Source: Odontocerum albicorne
Taxonomy: Eukaryota > Arthropoda > Insecta > Trichoptera > Odontoceridae
Length of the DNA stretch: 64,000 nucleotides
Direction of reading: 5' to 3'
NCBI GenBank assembly: GCA_949825065.1
Contig: OX463866.1
Coordinates: 2,418,409-2,482,408 of the forward strand
Shown here: one piece after another, positions 60,122-64,000 of the stretch
Position numbering within the stretch: the stretch's first letter is position 1
Layout of the letters: each line of letters opens with the position of its first letter
Made by a program: the position numbers and the translations under genes
Notes under the pieces: model-generated
Seen by the model: only the letters and a program-made list of their open reading frames with translations
What the model was told of the DNA's origin: nothing
Database searches by the model: none

Positions 60122-61368
60122 CCAGGTCTGTAAATATGAAACCGGAATTTACTCATAGATGGCTCTAGACTGTCAAACCGCATCATTGGCGCCTTTTTCT
60201 TGTGTTTACATTTGTCAAAGACTTTTAACTCGCAACAATACAAGTTTAATACAACTACATATGTTTTCATAGCGTTGAATATGTCTGTTTTTGTGCCTGA
60301 AAACTACGATTTGCGGACAGCATTGATTTTCTGTTACCATTTGAAGAAAACTTATGCAGAATCGCATCGAATGCTTGTCGAAGCTTACGGTGAGCATGCT
60401 CTTGGTAAATCACAGTGCTTTGAGTGGTTTAAAAAATTCAAAAGTGGCGATTTTGACGTGAGAAACGAAGAACGTGGAAGACCACCGAGAAAGTTTGAAG
60501 ACACCGAATTGCAAGCATTGTTGGATGAGGATGACTCTCAAACGCAACAACAACTCGCGGATCAATTAAATGTGACACGAGAAGCCGCCTCCAAACGTTT
60601 GAAAGCCATGGGAAAGAACCAGAAAGTGTGAAAATGGGTTCCACATGAACTGAATGAAAGAAAGCAGGAAAACCGAAAAACCACTTGTGAAATGCTGCTC
60701 GCCAGGTACAAAAGAAAATCATTTCTCCATCGAATTGTGACTGGCGATGAAAAATGGATATATTTCGAGAATCTTAAGTGTAAAAGATCATGGGTAACTC
60801 CAAGCAAACCAGCGACATCTACTGCAAGGCCAAATCTCTATGGACGGAAGACAATGCTCTGTGTTTGGTGGGATCAGAAGGGCGCTATCTATTATGAGCT
60901 GCTAAAACCTGGCGAAACCGTTAATACTGAACGCTACCGACAACAAATGATGAATTTGAACCGAGCATTGCGTAAAAAATTACCAGAATATCAAAAGAGG
61001 AAACACAAAGTGATTTTGCTTCATGATAATGCACCATCACACACAGCAAAACCGGTCAAGGAAACGATTGGCAAATACTTTCGCATGCGGCTTACTCACC
61101 AGACTTGGCTCCATCCGATTACTACTTATTTGCATCGATGGGACACGCACTTGCTGAGCAGCGCTTCACTTCTTACGAAAATGGCTCGATGATTGGTTTG
61201 CCTCAAAAGAGCAACAGTTTTTTTGGCATGGCATCCACAAATTGCCAGAGAGATGGGGAAAATGTGTAGCTAGCGATGGGCAATACTTTGAATAAAATAT
61301 CTTTTACCATTTTCATACAATAAATGTGTATTTTCTAAAAAAAAAATTCGGTTTCATATTTACAGACC
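60122..61368 (+). mobile_element. Mos1-like (mauritiana-type) mariner, full length but inactivated
   Basis: Ends CCAGGTCTGTAAATATGAAA and the complement ..TTTCATATTTACAGACC followed by TA. The transposase starts at 60281 (MSVFVPENYDLRTALIFCYH), with 'FKSGDFDVRNEERGRPPRKF', an in-frame TGA at 60629-60631, 'RIVTGDEKWIYFE' (first Asp), 'LLHDNAPSHTAKPV' (second), and the third Asp block only in another frame after a shift near 61085. A further shift lies near 61186. Subfamily assigned by resemblance. Confidence 0.95.
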
Positions 61369-61433
61369 TATGTATAAATAAATTTCTATATGGTACGTAT
61401 ATCTCAAGATAAATAGCAGAAAATACATTTAAC

Positions 61434-61582
61434 AAATAAGCTATCAAAATAAGCTATCAAATAAGCTAACAAATAAGCTAACAAATAAGCTAACAAATAA
61501 CCTATCAAATAAGCTAACAAATAAGCTATCAAAATAAGCTATCAAATAAGCTATCAAATAAGCTATCAAATAAGCTATCAAA
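61434..61582. repeat. 12-bp tandem repeat
   Basis: AAATAAGCTATC / AAATAAGCTAAC, about 12 copies with occasional extra A. Confidence 0.95.
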
Positions 61583-61639
61583 AGGTCGGTGCTCGTTTCG
61601 TAACATCCCTGTCAAATATCAAAATTTGCTAAGTCCATA

Positions 61640-62300
61640 ACAGTATTTTAGTAGGAACTTTGATGTACAGGAGTGAAACGTGGGCGTGGAAAAGGACAGA
61701 GAAGTCGAATAAACGCTGTAGAAATGCGTGCATTGAGAAGAGTCTGGATTATTGTAACACTATTTATTCTGGTCTGCCTAATTCACAAATTTCTGGACTC
61801 CAGTCTGTTTTCAATGCAGTTGCTAGGCTGATACACGGTAGTCAGAAATATTGCCATTTTGGTCCACTTCTAAAAAATCTACACTGACTTAAGTATCGCG
61901 ACCGGATTGATTTCAAACGGAGTCTCTTTGTATTCAAGTCCCTTAATGGGATGTCTCCATTGTATATTTCACATCTAAGCTTGACGGATGTTCCTTCGGA
62001 GAAGAGTAGAACTTTAATGTCGACTTCTTCTTCATTTAATAAATTGATTGTTTCAAATCGACCCAATAGGGTTGAGTACTACGAGTAGATAGAGTTTTTG
62101 GCTGGTCTTGTGGTGTGAAACGGTCTGCCTCCTTGTGTCAGAGATATGGGTGGTGTGTACAGCTTTAGGAAGCACTTAAAGACAATCCTTTTTGGGAGGT
62201 ATTATCAAAATTTATAAGTTGGTTTGAATCCTGATTGAGAGCGCTCTTGAGGAGAGTTTGCTCTCTAAAGGACGCTATATAAATTGTCCTTTTATTTTTT
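61640..62300 (+). mobile_element. L2/CR1-like LINE 3' end
   Basis: 'LDYCNTIYSGLPNSQISGLQ', 'VARLIHGSQKYCHFGPLLKN', 'YRDRIDFKRSLFVFKSLNGM' with several stops, then the 3' hairpin (GAGGAGAG..CTCTCT) and TATATAAATTGTCCTTTTAT. Confidence 0.88.
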
Positions 62301-62304
62301 TAAA

Positions 62305-62460
62305 TAATAGATATGACCGAAGTCATAGGTATCCTTATACCCTCGAACACTCAGCGGAAAAAGTGCCTGCGTCGTTAGAGGGGAGTCGCACAGCGCGGGG
62401 TTCGAACCGATGACCTTCCGCACGGAAGTCCAGAGCGTTACCGCGCAGCCTTGCACCTAT
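62305..62460 (-). mobile_element. tRNA-derived SINE, most complete copy
   Basis: Complement reads GGTGCAAGGCTGCGCGGTAA, GGAAGGTCATCGGTTCGAAC, then a tail ending GAGGGTATAAGGATACCTAT. Preceded by an (ATT)n run. Confidence 0.9.
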
Positions 62461-62489
62461 ATTATTATTATTATTATTACAGAATTTAT

Positions 62490-62740
62490 TTAGCTCTGAA
62501 GTCTGATTCAACCACACTTTCCACAGTCTTCCTCTCACACGCCTCCCACTCACATTTGCACAACACATATCTGTTTTGTTAGCCTTCTTTTATTCATTCA
62601 TTCCACATGCCCAAACCATCTCAGCGTGCTCTTCTTCATCTTACTTAACACATCACCCTTAAGTTCACATTCATTCCTTATCACTTCATTCCCCGTATTC
62701 TGTCATACATTGTCACCTCATGTATTCTTCTCAATGATGG
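62490..62740 (-). mobile_element. LINE 3' remnant (RTE-like family)
   Basis: CCACACTTTCCACAGTCTTC, CCACATGCCCAAACCATCTC, TTACTTAACACATCACCCTT; longest continuous minus-strand copy of this family. Confidence 0.75.
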
Positions 62741-63103
62741 TGGAATACTGAGGGGATCCTTGACTACAAGGCCCAGCAATGACGACGACCTCAGTAAGAT
62801 ACAGGCAAAAGCCTAGTTTACTGAGGACACGACAAATGATAGGCAACAAACCCAGATCCATTAAAATTGTGTGTCCACATTAAATTACCTGTTGTTTTTC
62901 TTCACATATAATGTATTTATAAGACTTCTTGTCATACATAAATAAATAAATATACAGTAAATTGTAGGACCTGTGTGAGAGGGTGTATGGTTGTCAACGA
63001 GATGAAAGATCTCTCGATAGGATAGTCTTGAAACCGGTAGGGTTATACCGTTATATAAAGTGGAATAAACAATGTTTGACTAAACAAATTACAATATCTT
63101 TAA

Positions 63104-63713
63104 CCCTTCCTTCCCTGTGATGTGTAACTAGTACACATTGCTTCTAAACACTTTAATATCTCTATAAATATAATAAATACTGGGTTCAGATTTTAGGTAT
63201 TCCTCCGTAATACATTTACGCATTGAATGAAAAAATAATATTAATAATAATTAGCACTTATCTGCCACATCGGAGATATTTTGTGAAAATCGGGAATAAA
63301 TTCAGCGATACAATCAAATGCGTGCCAGTTTGTGATATAGGTATATTCATTCTAAAAAAACCGCTACGGGTGAAGAAGCGACGCTATTCACGTCTCACTC
63401 TACTTCGGTATATGGGAATGCAAAAAATAGAATCTCAGTTCGGTCGCTTCTCTCGTTTAGTAGCCAGCCGGCTTTCGTTCGAGGTGGTCGCTTCGCCTGT
63501 TTTGTGAATGTCGTTCGAGCTTTTTTTTCAAGTTTTTATCAATTAAATTTCAATTAATATCACTTTTGACTTCAAATTTAATTAATTTAAGCGATTGGCT
63601 ATGAATATTCTTATTTTTCCAATTTTAAATAGCTCATTTTTACATATGTATTGATGTGTATTGAATACACATCACCGGAACGGGCGGATTTTTTTAGCAC
63701 AGGAAGGTAAAGG
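63104..63713 (+). mobile_element. piggyBac-like non-autonomous element, type B, 610 bp
   Basis: TTAA at 63100-63103 and 63714-63717. The ends (CCCTTCCTTCCCTGTG; ..GCACAGGAAGGTAAAGG) match type A, but the interior differs. Its outer flanks match those of 10242-10863. Confidence 0.93.
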
Positions 63714-63859
63714 TTAAACCTCCACAGTGTTAATGTCTTAACTATAAATAATATATTATAATGAGTAATTTAAAGAGCACACTCGCATAAAGGGCTCTAA
63801 CTAGGGATTCAAACCCAATCTTATTTACAGATTGAGAGAAGACAAACAAATCATGTTAG

Positions 63860-63935
63860 TGCTCTCTTGATGATGAGGTGAAAACCTTGAAACCGGTAGG
63901 GTTATACCGTTATATAAAGTGGAATAAACAGTGTT
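63860..63935 (+). repeat. Single arm of the 10034-10215 foldback
   Basis: ATGAGGTGAAAACCTTGAAA, CCGGTAGGGTTATACCGTTA. Another arm is at 63025-63080. Confidence 0.85.
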
Positions 63936-64000
63936 GGACTTCTTTCTGCCTACCCCGATAAAGAGACGGTGTGATAGAATAAATGTTTAAAAAAATGTAT

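Noticed and set aside
62390..62460. tRNA gene
   Set aside because: Has a B box, but no matching acceptor stem or clear anticodon arm, and a shared non-tRNA tail in several copies; it is a SINE.

Overview
The window is animal, most probably insect, genomic DNA. It is AT-rich, has no operons, and is packed with decayed mariner, piggyBac-like (TTAA), hAT, Harbinger-like and non-LTR elements, tRNA-derived SINEs and tandem satellites. The order cannot be fixed from sequence alone.

One host gene accounts for nearly all confident coding sequence. It lies on the minus strand with its start codon at 49621-49623 and runs leftward through 26 exons to 1735, where it probably leaves the window. All 25 internal junctions have GT/AG boundaries and compatible phases, giving about 1,923 codons. 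The protein resembles ANKRD50: a leading FYCREW motif, a P-loop NTPase with Walker A GDAGSGKS and Walker B-like [10 protein letters not shown], a winged-helix-like linker, then about 16 ankyrin repeats. Vertebrate ANKRD50 works in SNX27/retromer endosomal recycling. Two features stand out here: an N-terminal extension of roughly 330 residues, and a disordered stretch of more than 300 residues inside the NTPase domain (exons 5-7).

Upstream of the gene (50520-50846, minus) is what looks like the last coding exon of a second, unrecognised gene. Everything else is repeat-derived.

Layout: 1-1734 holds a 47-bp array and LINE remnants. From 1735 to 29072 are the ankyrin and linker exons with introns full of satellites, TTAA elements and mariners. 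From 29073 to 44101 are the NTPase and N-terminal exons. From 44102 to 49375 is intron 1, with a near-complete mariner, a TTAA insertion inside a LINE, a Harbinger-like MITE and a degraded second copy of exon 3. From 49624 to 64000 is 5' flank and intergenic DNA: minisatellites, a 1.15-kb foldback element, a satellite also present at the left end of the window, a Mos1-like mariner, an L2/CR1-like LINE and further TTAA elements.

I saw no novel multi-gene system. The most unusual observations are a piggyBac-like non-autonomous family with two different interiors, the exon-3 pseudo-exon, satellites grown out of LINE ends (one from a LINE 3' hairpin), a 1.15-kb palindrome, and several nested insertions with readable target-site duplications.
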